DNA of 64,000 nucleotides from Primula veris (GCA_963682055.1 OY821750.1:4962501-5026500), one strand, 5' to 3'; positions 13,500-25,860 are shown, numbered from the stretch's first letter. A program made the numbers and translations. Notes: generated by a model not told the origin, from the letters alone.

Positions 13500-13715
13500 T
13501 GTTGTGTGATATATTAGCTCGGTATATGTATATATGAGATATGTATAGATATAGGAAGAGAAATATGAAGAGACAACAACAAGTCTTTATTAATCAGAAT
13601 GTATCAATAAAAAGGACCTTAACCTTCTTTATATATTAGAGGTTAGAGTTATACAAGATATAAAGCTCAACTTAGGTATGAGTAAGGCACAATAGTCCAA
13701 TAATATTCTATAACA
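13500..13715 (-). repeat. 5' LTR of copia copy A
   Basis: 216 bp with TGTT...AACA ends on the - strand. It resembles the LTRs at 23162, 42792, 52904 and 58169: TATTATTGGAC near the start, TATATAAAGAAGG promoter-like box, CTGATTAATAAAG, and a CACACAACA end. The primer-binding region follows on the - strand as CGTTATCAGCA, a type common in plant copia elements. Confidence 0.85.
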
Positions 13716-13845
13716 TGGACAAAATATTTATACATTCATCTTTCGAAAATTTATTATCTTATTAGTTTATCGAAATTAGTGATTTTTTACATTTGCCTAA
13801 GTTGTGACCGAACAAAAATTTCTATTTTAGAGAGGTTATAATATC

Positions 13846-14180
13846 GTATGGGAGAGAACCGCATTTCTCACAAGTGTCCCGATACACTTAGACCTATGCG
13901 GTCACAGTTTTCTCACAAGTGTCCTGATACACTTAGGCTCATACGGGCATAGTTTTCTCATAAGTGTCCTGATACACTTAGGCTCATGCGGCCATAGTTT
14001 TCTCACAAGTGTCCTGATACACTTAGGCTCATACGACCACAGTTTTCTCAGAATTGTCCTGATACACTTAGGCCCATGCGGCCACTGTATGCCCCAGCAG
14101 GGTGTCAACCCTCGGGGAGCACTAGTTTAATCTCAAACCGCATTTCTCACAAGTGTCCTAATACACCTAGGCCCATGCGG
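13846..14180. repeat. 45-bp minisatellite
   Basis: Five contiguous imperfect 45-bp units plus a sixth after a short break. The core of each unit is cacaagtgtcctgatacact, followed by aggctcatgcggc. Because 45 is a multiple of three, the array gives a repetitive 15-residue open frame on the - strand, which I take as a by-product. Confidence 0.9.
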
Positions 14181-14235
14181 CCACAATATGCCTCCGATGG
14201 GTACAACTCTATGGGGGCACCACCTGCTCCGATAG

Positions 14236-14440
14236 TGATAAGTAAAGTCGACTTATAAACCCGGTACAGTCTTATGGTGATAACTAAAGTCTTATCACCC
14301 CGATACAGTTCAATAGTGATAAGTAAACTCTTATCACCCCGGTACAATGTTTTGGTGATAAGTAAAGTCTTATCACCCCGGTATAGTGTTATGGTGATAA
14401 GTACAGTCTTATCTCCCTGGTACAGTCTTATAGTTTTATA
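14236..14440. repeat. 39-bp hairpin-forming minisatellite
   Basis: About five 39-bp units. Each carries the inverted pair GGTGATAAG / CTTATCACC separated by about six bases, then ccggtacag. The array is therefore a row of potential hairpins and is open in frames on both strands. Confidence 0.9.
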
Positions 14441-14509
14441 CCCACATAGGAAAGACCCACTAGGAGCACCCACCCCATTGCATGCATCGACCCACTTCAA
14501 TAGCCTCAG

Positions 14510-15215
14510 AGCTTAGCCCATCACGGGTCCTCCGATGGTTCTGCCATCACGGGATCCCCCGACACCGTTCATCATCGCTAGCTTTCGCAATTAACCCATG
14601 ACGAGCCTCTCCGACATCTCGGCCCCTTACAGGCTTCTCTGACACGGTTCACCATCGACAGCTTTTGAGGTAGCCCATCACGGGCCCCTCCGACAGCTTT
14701 GCCCATTATGGGCTCCCCTCACACAGTTCATCAGTGACAGCCTCTGAGTTATGCCCATCATAGACCTCTCTGACGCAGTTCATATGCGACAGCCTTCGAG
14801 CTATGCTCATCGCGGACTCTCCCAACACAGTTCACCATCGTTGATCTTTGAGCCTAGCCCACCACGACTTTATCAACATAGTTCATCATCGACAACCCAT
14901 CATGGCCCCCCAGCAGATCTGCCCACCACGGGCTCCCCTAACACAGTCCACCATTGATAGCCTCCGTGCCTAGCCCACCACGGCTTTCCTAGCATAGTCC
15001 TTCATTGACATTTTTTGAGTTTAGCCAATCACGGGCTACTCCGACACGGTCCATCATCAACTGACTCTGAGCCTAGCCAGCACGACTTTCCTAGCATAGT
15101 CTATCATCGACAGCATCTAAGCCTATCCCATCATAGCTCCCACGACACAGTACATCATCGACATTCTCTGAGATATGTCCATCTCGAGCTCCTTTGACAC
15201 AGTTCAACATCACAA
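14510..15215. repeat. ~60-bp diverged minisatellite
   Basis: Repeated phrases such as agcccatcacgggc, ctccgacac and agttcatcatcgacagc recur about every 60 bases. The units are well diverged. No credible protein: the open frames in it are short and repetitive. Confidence 0.8.
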
Positions 15216-15224
15216 GCTCTAGGT

Positions 15225-15640
15225 TCTTGGTCAAACGACCTCGGACAGTGTTTCGGTCTTATGACCTTATTTATTGGTCCCGCTACTCATGATCTATCTC
15301 AGTCTTATGACCTTATTTATCAGGATTGTATGACCGATCTTGGTCTTATGACCTCATACAGTGTTTTTGTCTTATGACCTTATTTATCGGTCATGTTACT
15401 CAAGATCTAACTTTGTCTTATGACTTTATAGTATCCGAGTCTTACGACCTCAGACAGTGCTTCGGTCTTATGACCTTATTTGTCAGTCTCGTAACTCATG
15501 TGCTATATTTGTTATGACATTATTTATTGGACCTATGACTCGAGACATCGGACGACACCCTCAGGCTTTACTTCGTTCCAGGATCATGCTATTTATTATG
15601 TCTTGGTCTTACGGCCTCAGACACCGCCTAGCGAAGGTAA
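15225..15640. repeat. Minisatellite with core GGTCTTATGACCTTATTTAT
   Basis: Recurrent cgGTCTTATGACC(TTATTTATyGGTC) units alternate with ctactcatgatctatct-like spacers. The core is itself partly palindromic (GGTC...GACC). It follows directly on the previous array. Confidence 0.8.
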
Positions 15641-17475
15641 CCGTGTCAGGTACATGTTTTATATTTTTTTGACTGCTTATTTATTATCCAGTAACATAGC
15701 CAGGACCGAACACACTCTAGCCCTCGGTCACCCATATGCCACCGGACATGTACCTGTTGGCGAGGGTATTTCTATATTCCCTCTCTATTTACTAGAACTA
15801 TCTAATACACGTGCGAACAGTATTTATTTTATGCAAAAATGTACTGCATTAATAAAAGCCGTCAACAGTTTTGGCCCAATTAAGAAAAACCCAAGTAAAT
15901 AGTAAAACCTAATTTACCCATAAAAATACTAATCTTTCCCCATTGAAGACGAGTCTTTTTCCCTCTCTCCACTTCTCTCTTCTTGGCTGCCGATATGTAT
16001 TCAGATACATAGATACATACGAAATATATATAGAAATACAAGGAAATGATATACATGGATGGGAGAGATTCATACATACACAAGGCTATATACATACATC
16101 CACATACTTATATATACAACCGCATAGATAGCGGTGACCCGCAGCCACCAAAGCAAATCTCCCTCTCGTTAGAATATTCGTTCACCGTTGTCCCGTCACA
16201 AGTCACACGCCTTCGGCCTATACCGCTAGAACAGGCTATCCCACTTCCTGCCTTTACTTACAAAGATATAAATTATTTAATTCATAGAAAGGATAATACC
16301 ATTGCATCAGGCAAGTATTTTGTCATATGCCCACGTGACATATCAGTAGCTTTATAAATTGGTTAACTCATTTAATTATTACTGGAACTCACCACTGAAA
16401 CTATGTCCAAGTACCAGTAACCGATCTCTGTTGGAACCGTGCATGTTAACGAAAAAGGTCCAAATGGACTATAATAACAATCCAGTAAATATGTCTAAAC
16501 AAACAAGCCTTCGGGAATCATCAGAACGGACTGCCGTACCAACACCATACACGGCTTCCTCCAACGTTCCGACGGACCCATCTTCCTGATAAGAAACACC
16601 AACCCCCTATACCCACATACATAATATATACGATCATATACTGTCTATGTTATTGCACTTGTCCTTTGTAAGCTATGTACAGTTTCGGTGCCATAGCGGT
16701 AAAGATCTGGGCAACAAACCTCGGACTGTAAAGCTGGGTACAGATTAGGTGTCGGAGCGGTGCAGCCTCGGACGGTAAATGATATTAAACTGCTTTATAG
16801 ATTATTGCTACATTATCTTCCCAACATGTCTGACAGGCATCACGTCAGATTTAGTAGGGCCCGAAGGGCGTTTAGCGAATAAAAATATATAAGCCGAGCC
16901 TAGAAATAAAAATATTCTCGCCAAATAGTAAATTAAAAACAAAATAAAATATATTTTTTTACATGATATCAATCCTCAATTGCCACAATTTAATTTAACT
17001 TCATTAAGATCGTACTTGTGAGTTGGAAGTAAGAATGATGATGAAGAATTGTATTTACAAATAAATAAAGTTAACAACCAAAAACATGAAAAGCTAAATA
17101 AATTCACTTATAGGCTCCTACAAATTAGTAAGCGGCACAACTTTCGATTTGCTATCAAATCTCAAAACTATTCAGTGACGAATGTTCTTCCATTCTAAAG
17201 TATCAGGCTGTTTAAGTGGGTATACGTTTGTTGCAATCCTATATAAATTTGGACTTTAAATATCGGAGTCGTGATTATTCAACACATGGGGATCTGATGT
17301 GTAATTTATAAAAATGATCATAAAGATTGGTAATATAGTGAAAATTGTGAGGACCCCTATTAAGTTTTTAGCGTCATCATTACATTTGCTAGCTGCTCAG
17401 CTTTGCTGAGTTGGCATAACCGCCATTTTGATCATTCACGGGTGCAGTTTATATTAATGGGGACAACAATATATA
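15640..17475. other. Unassigned intergenic DNA
   Basis: No recognisable gene. The stretch is locally GC-richer (15640-16560, 16680-16880) with short open frames of up to 134 codons that match no family I know. Phrases such as gggcccgaagggcgttt near 16857 are reminiscent of retrotransposon LTR ends, but I found no second copy or terminal repeat in the window. Confidence 0.4.
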
Positions 17476-17556
17476 AAATTATTTTAAAAAAACACTGGAT
17501 AACTGTTTTATAAAAAATTACATATTTTATGAATTTATTTACAAATAGTTACAATT
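17475..17556 (-). repeat. Inverted fragment of the AT-rich dispersed repeat (see 23391 and 41030)
   Basis: The reverse complement reads ctatttgtaaataaattcat then aaaatatgta, closely matching about 23730-23790. It abuts the broken 5' end of copia copy B. Confidence 0.5.
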
Positions 17557-17779
17557 TTTATTTTGATAATATTTATTCACTGCCATGTATAATATTTATT
17601 TTGATCTTGCTAAGTGTAAATTGGTAAATTTAGATTGTCCTAATATATACTATCATGTTACGATTATTTGTTAAACATGGAAACATGAAAGATATTTAAT
17701 ATTTATTCACTGCCATGTTTATGATATGATAATTTTCGAAATCATATATTTTCACATTTAAGTTGGAAAAATTATGAAC

Positions 17780-20700
17780 ATTCCCTAATTAGGCTCACCT
17801 ATTTGGATACGATGTCTAGGAAAGATATAGGCGGAAATCGATATCCTAATGAGGTCGGGTTTTAAGTGGCATTCGTGCCCTCCACCCTCACCGTCTTTCC
17901 TGGTCGTTTTTCAAGTAGACCTACCGAATCGGGTTGACTAAATAATAATTTCCCCGAGTGTGTTTATATAGTGATGTATGCTTCGCCGAATTGGTATTTC
18001 AGTATCGACCCGTCGTTCGATCAATGAGAACCGATTCACATGAGAAGCAAGACTTATATTTTCGAACCTGTCATTTCGGAAAAAAAGTTTGTGCTTGTGC
18101 AAACCATAAACATATAAACCGGTCGTTTTATATGAAAAATAATCCAGAACTTCCAACACGTGTTGGATACCATCTATGATGAGAAAAATCGTAAAACATA
18201 CTTGCGAAATGACTGTTTAGACGTTGATGTTATTCCGTCACCACATGTTAGTCACCTGATGTGTGAAAATATGATGCCCAAAATATTTTTTTTGGATGCC
18301 ATCTTTGATGAGTAAAACACGAGTTCGTTGTTACTCGCGAGATGAAAGATAAGGCGTTGATTATATTCCGCCGCCACATTTGAGACGTGATGATGTCTAT
18401 GGTGAACAAATTTCTGAAATTGACATATTGGAGCAATCCTTCACCAAAATACTAGCTTGGAAATTGTATTCCATAAGCAGTATCATGAATTTATATTCAC
18501 CATGTTCCTTTATCACCCATCTATTATTGGATAAGAAAATTACCCCGGTGAGTAGTTTTAATCCTATTGGGTCAATGGCGAATTGTTTGCCTGATATTAA
18601 TGCTCTTCGTGTTTATTTTTTTTCCACGAATTGAGAACCGAGACAAGTGTTATTTTTCTCGAACTGTCGCGATCCCGATGAATTGCCTAGCCAAGCGAGA
18701 TTTTAGACAATCGTCAAAATCGAAAACCTGTGGCTCCAAGACAGTAATTGAAAGGAACAATATGGACCGTTGTCACAAAGTAAGAGATAATACTCAAGGA
18801 GCCAACTCTATGCTATAAAAACAAAGGTCATGCATGGTTACTCCTTAAATAGTTCACAACTATTATAAAAGTGGAAAAACCGAAGCTAATGTGGTTAAAG
18901 TTAATTGAAAGAAAACTCTTGAGACCCCCGATTTTGTGGCTCAAATGAGTTTGATACCTTTCTTTATTGATTTTGATAAATCATTGAGCCATTTTCTCGC
19001 TCATCTGGATTATGTTTTTCCATTTGGATTATGATTTTTCCATTTGGACATACTTTTGGATTATGGTTTGCCTATTTACGAAATTTCTCGAAATAATTTA
19101 AAGTGTTTTGAGCAAATTTCTTTGACAAATGTGATCAAACTTTAAATTATGAAATTTTAGGCAATACTTGTGGGATAGTTGATTTTTTTGGAAATAGTGG
19201 GTAATAGTGTAACACATAATTTCACCAACTATTTGCCTGAAAGAGTACTTAGTGACAACGATTCTGGACCTGTCGTTCCAAATCAAAATCTTTGGTAAAA
19301 CCAAATTGATTTGTCAAATATGAGGGTTTCTACTCATGTAGGTCCTGCCGTACCTTTTTGAGTTATAAAATATTCGAGAAAACTAGTGTTATCTGGTAAT
19401 AGCTCATGAAAGAATTAAAATTTCTTTACATAGCCTCCATTCAATACGACCAAAAGCGTATTTTAGAGGAGTTGAAATGTCTTTCAAGTGGTTGCTACCA
19501 CATTGTTTAAAGCATTTAAAGTTACCTTATCATTTCGCCTATCGTCGAAATGATAAATGATTTAGATGCTAAGACATGATTGTCTGTACTATCGTTCGCA
19601 TTTCCTCGATTGATAAGAGCATTTTGATATTGTGGCATTAACCGGATGAGATATTCCCGGGTCAAAAGACAATGCTTGATTTATAATCACATCGCATTTG
19701 GATTCTCTCTGAGAATATACTTCACGATTAATCCAAAATTCATGCCATTAATGCTAACTTTGAAAGACTAGTATGTGTAAAGATCACGAAATGGACTCGT
19801 AGAATTCTTGTAAAGAATTGAAGGAGTTATTGTGGACTTATCTAACCATAAGACGGACCAAAAATATAAATGGTTATGTTTGATGCATCGACAATAAGGT
19901 CACATGATTATTGTTGTCCACAGAAATGCAGCATTTCCCAAACTTTTAGCCCTATCATTAAGTTGATGGCTCATGATCCGGATTATCCTGAAAAGTCTAG
20001 TCGACTTGATAATTCTGAATAGTAAGAATCGAAATTTCGATTTGAATTACTTGAGTTTGAAAATTGAAATCGAACATCAAGTCGATTATGTTCAGACCCA
20101 AATGGACTCACGGAAAGTTTGATGATGCGACTACAAATGGTTACACGCACTTCTTGATCTTGCACACCAAGATTTATATTTCCGTGTGGGGTCATGCTAT
20201 TTTGTTGCATTGGTCCGTCTGAGGCCCATAGTCACTCAAAACACTAAATGCGTACCAGTTGGTTACTGGTTATGAGCCAGACGCCTCATATGAATGCGTG
20301 CTGGAGTGCTTAATATTTTGATTGAGCCGCTATAGCGTTCAAAATATGGACCTCTGAAGGGGACATAAGTCGATTATGAATCTCATGTCTATCATTTGAT
20401 AGAGTAACCTTGGTAAGCGATCTCTTTACCGGATGATATACCAAAATGACATCACTAAGACTGTTCTCCCCATCGTTAGGGGGAGATTTGCACGTTACCG
20501 TTGATAAGAAACGATGTGAAGTAACGTGGCATAACCCACTCAGTCTTAGCTTGATCCCCAAAACTGCACTTAGTGATAAGTAAGTGCATAGACTCCCTTA
20601 AGTCTAACTAAATGCCAGACGCATTTAATGAATTTATGAGATGTCACGAGATCATTTATACCTGCTGCAAATGCTTGCAAGGATAGACGTCTCTGTCGGA

Positions 20701-22330
20701 CACCGTGTTCCTGTCATAACACATTTCTTTGGCCGAACCCACCAAGCAAAGGACGCTGCAGTCGGCCGTCAGTCTGTCGTCCTTCCTAAGATATGAGGAA
20801 GTTGACCGGTTATTAATTCGTTCAGCCCCAGAGGTGGTGAACTGAAACTCGTTTGTCGCACGAGATTATAAAGGATCTAGGAAATGTGTGATTCCTCCTC
20901 ATCCTGAGAATCTTGAAATATCTGTCGATTATGATATCTAAGACGATATTGAAGCAAAACGAGATTGTCATTGATTACTTGTTCATATATTCGGTGACGA
21001 CTGATAATATGAGCAAATTATGACAAGGAACCATGTACCGTTGCCTGAAGTCAACGTAGAATAGACTGTACTAATGGAAACTTGCAATCCAAGTAGACTC
21101 CTTAGCGAAAGTGTGTACGGGCCTGTAGCTCCAACACCACCAATGTTAAACGAGTTCGTTTATTTGGTTATTCGTAAGGAAAAGTGATGAGAATAATGAG
21201 ATTGTAGAATGCTCGCCTAGTAACGCAAGGCTTCTCTCACATCTTGGAATTGATTACGAGATGGTTGATTTCCTCGTAATGGATGTTATAACGGTCCCCT
21301 ACTTTATCAATTTAGTAGTTTCCCAAAAACTGATTATGCAGCATGTGATTGTGGTCACTGTTTTATCTCTATGAGAATTTAGACAAAGAGATATAGATGA
21401 AGGTCACTGTGTGACTTCATATGCTTTAATCAAGTAGTTCCTGACCACGAAACACGATCTCAATTAAATGAGACGTTCACTATATGGATTAATATAATCC
21501 GAGTGGATGTGGTATACCTGCCTAAGTGAGTACTTGTTTAGCTTGGGATACTTGAACAAGTATTATGCCCTTGCGTGTTTTATTACGCGATCCATTTTTG
21601 GAATTGCCTTCGAGATGAAGGATCTTGGGAAGACACGGTAGTGACTCAGCCCGATGATCGAGTCCCGTAAAGATTGAATCTAAGTCCATGATTCAGACTA
21701 CACCTAGAAGGTGTTATGACGTTTTAGTCATCATGACACTAAGTCGTCAGATTCTCCCATGATCGTTCGATCACTAGACATTAATATAGACCCAGTCCAT
21801 CCCTGATGAGACGATGAAGAGATATTGAACCATCATGTTCATATCTAAGTACAATGAGCGCATCATTGTACTTGGTCTAATGTGCTAGGACGAACATCTC
21901 GTATGTTGTGAATGGTATAGCTCGACACAACATTGCGCTAACATGCTGCCATCGAAATGGCAAAGATATTTTCCCATTACCTTAAGGTAACTGTGGATGA
22001 GGGCTTGTCTTATCCCATTTTGCGTCATCGAGTGTACATACCCCATTCGGTACTTGAATTAACGCAACTCTTTTTCGATTATACTGATCCTGGTTACTTA
22101 TCAGACCCGTATAAGGGATATTCCTAACATGGTATGTTTTTACGATTAGGAATAAGGCGATATATTGGAGGTCTTGGAATGACTCCAAACGAATCACTAT
22201 GATCTGCTCGTGCTCTATGAGACGACTAAAGAGTGTATATGGCTTCGAGCTAGTATTAGCCATATTTGAATTACATATGCTCTGTCTCACGATCAAGATA
22301 AAACACTTGTCTTATTTGAGGACAACTTGT
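17780..22330 (+). pseudogene. Copia copy B gag-pol remnant
   Basis: Recognisable in order: gag (18370-18800; GEQISEIDILE, NPIGSMANCLPDINALR), integrase C-terminal part (~20190-20300), MPDAFNEF linker (~20612), RT (21165-21375; readable pieces FVRK, GIDYEMVDFLVMDVIT and SEKLIMQHV) and RNase H (from ~22080; GYLSDPYKGYS then TAA at 22125-22127). Established copia RNase H reads on past this point, so the TAA is a lesion. All four copies share it. Frames shift repeatedly. Confidence 0.82.
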
Positions 22331-22411
22331 TGTTATCGATCAAGAGAAACATGACTAGATTATGCTATTTAGTATTTTTCGCCGAAATAAATCGTCACAT
22401 ATGAAGTTTAA

Positions 22412-23080
22412 GAGCATCCAGTTGAATGGTCGTTCTATTTCATGTTAGATTTTCTTGCATCCAGTCGTGTGCAAGTAAATGAGGCATCCAGTCGAATGCT
22501 CGTACTCTTTATTGAAATATGAAATCTTTGCACCCTGTCGTGTGCAAGTGAGGGGGAGCATCCATGTGAATGCTTATTGCACTAATTACTAGTTAGTCGA
22601 AATCCTCGCACCCTATCGTGTGCAAGTGGGGGGGAGCATCCAGTCGCATGCTCGTGTACTCTTTTTGTCCTTAGACAAAGGTTTTTTTCCCACTGGGTTT
22701 TTCTTGGTAAGGTTTTTAGCGAGACACGTTCCCATCTTATCTCACTTAAGATTGCCGTTATTATGGGGAGTATCCTGTTGTATACTTCTTACCACTGTGT
22801 ACTCTTTTGTCATTCGACTAGAGGTTTTTTCCCATTGGGTTTACTCTAGTAAGGTTTTGATGAGGCACCTGTTTTGTGGTTGATCTCCTACTACTACCAC
22901 TGTTGCACTCTTTTTCCTTCGATCAGAGATTTTCCCATTGGGTTTGCTCTAGCAAGGTTTTGATGAGGCACCTGTTTTGTGGTTAGTTAATTACATGGAA
23001 TTTTGGCCTATATCATTCGGCTACACAGTTTCTCCTAGGTACCGGTTTTGTCCCACACTGGGTTTTCCGTCCCTAAGGTT
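22412..23080 (+). repeat. Imperfect tandem modules in the 3' region of copia copy B
   Basis: Two module types: gcatccagtcgaatgctcgt paired with ccctgtcgtgtgcaagtga (22412-22660), then tttttcccattgggttt plus aaggttttgatgaggcac (22680-23075). The second type is familiar from the 3' untranslated end of several plant copia elements. Copy C has the same modules at about 52150-52830. Confidence 0.75.
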
Positions 23081-23161
23081 TTTATGTGTTTAGCACTGCG
23101 AATGAACTCGACTTAGATCGACTGCATGAAGATGAAGAATTCAAGACGTGCAAAGGAGGAG

Positions 23162-23361
23162 TGTTGTAGGATATTATTGGACTTTTGGGCTTGTACTTTA
23201 TGGGCTCAAGTGGGCTTGTAACCCTACCCCTCTATCTATATAAACAAGGTTATGGGTTTTGTATTTCACATTCATTCATATACATTCTGATAATAAAGAC
23301 CTACTGTCCTCTCTCTATATATCTATATACATATACATGTGAGCTAATATGTCACACAACA
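23162..23361 (+). repeat. 3' LTR of copia copy B
   Basis: 200 bp starting TGTTGTAGGATATTATTGGA and ending CACACAACA, with a ctatctatataaa promoter box. It is preceded by the polypurine tract aaaggaggag. Confidence 0.9.
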
Positions 23362-23390
23362 CAATCAAATTAATTATAAAAAACTCACAT

Positions 23391-23830
23391 ATGTGTAATT
23401 ATTTACAATTATATACATATACTTACTTATAATTAGATACATATGTCATAAAAAATATTAAAAAAGTCGAAATTTTTGTACATAGTATCAAACAGGATTA
23501 GACATAATTAGACATGATTAGATAGTAATAAACAGAATTAGACATAACAGATTGAACATGATTAGACATGATCTAACAGGATTAGACGTACAGAATTGAA
23601 CAAGATTATACAGGATAAGAGGATCACACATATTTTTTGTATAAAAAAATGTATTTTTTAAAATTTTGGTTTTTAATTTTTAAATATTTGTTTTGATTTT
23701 TTTGGATTTTTTATTGACATATGTACCTATTTGTAAATAAGTTCACAAAATATGTATTTTTTTTTGTAAAAGAACCGTCAAGTTCAAAATAACCGGGTTT
23801 TTTTGTAAATAAATTTTTAAATATGTAATA
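23391..23830. repeat. AT-rich dispersed repeat with GATTAGACAT-like iterations
   Basis: Contains ttagatacatatgtcataaa, gtacatagtatcaaacagga, then iterated (a)gattagacat-like motifs and a tail aaaatatgtatttttt. A second copy lies at 41030-41500 in the same orientation and a fragment at 17475. It has no coding capacity. Its class is unknown. Confidence 0.75.
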
Positions 23831-24145
23831 AATTGTTATTTCCACGTGAATGTATCAATTCTGATCAAACCGTCAGAAATATTTTTTACTAATCTTAATT
23901 TGGAATACAATATTCTTCATAAATAATTTGGAATCTTAAACAACCCTAGGGCAAAAAAGATTTACACGTACATGTGTTTGAAAAGTAGTCCCGAATAAAA
24001 GAGATCAATATTATATTATGGTACATTACAATATTTATTTTCTTAGAGTTGTGGTTCTATTGGGATTTAATTTGCACTTATTTTATATTTCTTAATTCTT
24101 CCTTGACAAGGGTAATTCATTCGTATAATCTTTCAATTTATGTGT

Positions 24146-24294
24146 ATATATAAGCATGTAGTCTGTGCTTTCATTCTCTTCAATTTCCCACCTGCCTTTT
24201 CAATTTGATTTCTGCTAATTATATTTTGCTGGGAAGTTCAAATATAAATTTATATTCCACCTTACAAGTTACAACATCAAAAGGATGGATTCAA
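24146..24294 (+). promoter_or_regulatory. Possible promoter, leader and first mini-exon of a disrupted gene
   Basis: A TATATAA box near 24146 precedes a pyrimidine-rich leader and ATGGATTCAA at 24285-24294, which is followed by a consensus donor GTAAGA. Read without splicing, the frame is only about 49 codons. No following exon lies within the next 4.7 kb, which is filled by retrotransposon DNA. It might be the 5' end of the gene whose 3' part is the NAC fragment at 29020. This is an inference from position and strand only. Confidence 0.3.
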
Positions 24295-24561
24295 GTAAGA
24301 TCTTTATTCTGTCTTCTTCATATTCTTTTTCTTCCTTTTTTTTGTTGACACTTTGTTATTCATGTATACATTATAAACAAAGGTTACCTAAACAAAAGTT
24401 GATTTGGCTAATTAATTTATTGCTCATTTAAAAGAATCATGGTTCATGGTCAGAATAATTAATATGAATAATGATTTATTTTATTTTTCTAATTACGATT
24501 CGACTTGTTGCACAGATATAATTCAACAATCGTACTTTGTCTATAATTGGTAACATATTTT

Positions 24562-24700
24562 TTTTTTGTTTAAAATCAGATTTTAAAAATCTGCTTTAAG
24601 AATCTACTGAAAATCTAGATTTTAAAAGTCTGGCTTTTTTATATTCTCAGATAAAAATCAAATTTTGAAAAGATTAATAATCTGATTTAACAAACACCCA
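24562..24700. mobile_element. Small fold-back (MITE-like) element
   Basis: The left end has tgtttaaaatcagatttt and the right end has aatctgatttaacaaaca. These are imperfect inverted termini of a ~135-bp AT-rich element full of aaatctg/cagattt motifs. The length, composition and ends suggest a hAT-type MITE. Target duplication is not certain. Confidence 0.5.
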
Positions 24701-25014
24701 CAAATTTTTAAAATAAAAAATCAACTAAAAAAACTTGTTGTCGACCGCACCATTTGATGGAATAGTCTGACTAATTTATTTCTAACTTTGCAAAACCAAA
24801 AGATTGATCCATGTGAGTTCTCTAGATAAAGTTTAATTATTAACGTTTTGCCCTTTTTTTGGTTACTACGTATTATCTTGTTTATACTGTTTTGTTTTTT
24901 TAATTTGGAATTGAAGTTGACTATTCCGTAGGTGTAGATACCAGATATGTCAGTTATTAGGCGTTGATTTCTGAATAGGCGGAAAAAAAAAAGAAATATA
25001 GAACTTTTGTTATC

Positions 25015-25310
25015 TATAGAACTTTTGTTATCACAAAATAAAGTTAACAATTCTTGTTTAATATTATAATCAAATAACATTTGTTTTATTCAAATAAGTT
25101 GGGTACAACAACTATCAATTGCAATGTATTCTGCCTCAATAATAGATAAAGAAATGCAATTTTGTTTTTTAATAAACCATGACACAAGATTGTTTCCAAA
25201 ATAAAAACAACCATCAGAAGTACTTTTTATATCATCTATATTACCATCTCAAATCAAGTCTCCATATTCATATACTTTGGCCACACATTAGGTTTCATAA
25301 CTTTAAGATA
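25015..25310 (-). pseudogene. Copia RNase H remnant
   Basis: The - strand reads DIKSTSDGCFYFGNNLVSWF, then KKQNCISLSIIEAEYIAIDS, one TGA stop, then IKQMLFDYNIKQ and LFCDNKS. These are the standard copia RNase H blocks (KSTSGGCF, S..EAEY, LxCDN). It follows gag/protease sequence with no integrase or RT between. Confidence 0.85.
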
Positions 25311-25317
25311 TAGTAAG

Positions 25318-25860
25318 CTATGTATGAATGGTCTTAAGGTTTAAACAAGTAGACTTACTCTTGACATTACTGGCTTTTAATTGAGATGCAGAATTGAAAA
25401 AATTAAGATGTTTGATTGGAGATTTCATACCTTTTCTAACCTTTTCAATGATAATGTTCAGATGATTACTCTTTTGAGCATTTTTGTCACGTACCAATTT
25501 TTCTGGACTCGGATTCTCCTTGGTTGTAAGTTCAGTTGTAACTGACAATGGAACCGAGTCATTGTTCTCAACTTTTTCATTGCTTGCTTGCTTATCACTT
25601 TTAGTTGCAACTGGTGTTGTAACTTCTCCATGTTGCTTCTCTTCTTTACCTGCATACTTAGTTATATCTTGGCCTACAAACTTACTTTTGTCACCACTAC
25701 CAACTAAACCAGTGTTACCCAACTTAATAACACTAGCTACTTGCTTAGAACAACCATTATCAAAATAACTAGCATTTGAAGAACTAAAAGCAGCTTTATT
25801 GCATTTAACAGTGTCTGTATTAATTTTAGCTTTCCAAACCCAATTAGACTTTTGACTCAA
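25318..25860 (-). pseudogene. Gag-protease junction frame, 180 codons
   Basis: Open for 180 codons. It begins near WVWKAK and contains YFDNGCSKQV, a decayed form of the copia protease active-site region (normally W-Y-x-DSGCS-x-HM). The rest is Lys/Ser/Thr-rich with no domain I recognise. It lies directly before the RNase H remnant and belongs to the deletion derivative. Confidence 0.6.

Larger units (their letters stand above)
8143..13715 (-). mobile_element. Ty1/copia element copy A, decayed, one LTR
   Basis: Read on the - strand, this runs LTR (13715-13500), primer-site region, untranslated/gag region, then pol, and breaks off at 8143. At that point it matches the interior of the other copies (for example copy D at ~63838), so the 3' end and 3' LTR are missing. 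Homology to copies B, C and D is continuous over kilobases. The gag and pol reading frames are full of stops. Short open frames here on either strand are chance leftovers. Confidence 0.85.
17560..23361 (+). mobile_element. Ty1/copia element copy B, decayed, 3' LTR only
   Basis: Collinear with copy D from about 59170 onward (caaatcatatattttcacat, ggatacgatgtctagga). The 5' LTR and leader are missing. It holds gag, integrase, RT and RNase H remnants, a 3' untranslated region built of imperfect repeats, a polypurine tract (aaaggaggag at ~23151) and the 3' LTR. It is not coding-competent. Confidence 0.87.

Noticed and set aside
13846..14440. CRISPR-like regular repeats
   Set aside because: The units are contiguous with no unique spacers, and the sequence is plant nuclear DNA.
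13902..14500. Repetitive open frames on both strands through the minisatellites
   Set aside because: Period lengths of 45 and 39 bp are multiples of three, so any stop-free unit gives a long frame. No start context or domain.
15498..15902. 134-codon + strand frame
   Set aside because: It begins inside a minisatellite and has no recognisable domain. Probably chance in GC-richer DNA.
16000..16120. Possible telomere- or satellite-like run of tatata/cataca
   Set aside because: Simple sequence only, with no repeating unit longer than a few bases.
21982..22296. 104-codon - strand frame in copia B (similar frames at 8171, 51645 and 63511)
   Set aside because: It is antisense to RNase H of the copia pol. 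It recurs in all copies only because the copies are homologous.
24721..25080. 119-codon - strand frame as an independent gene
   Set aside because: Its first part is the continuation of the copia RNase H (MLFDYNIKQ, LFCDNKS). The rest is low-complexity AT-rich translation.
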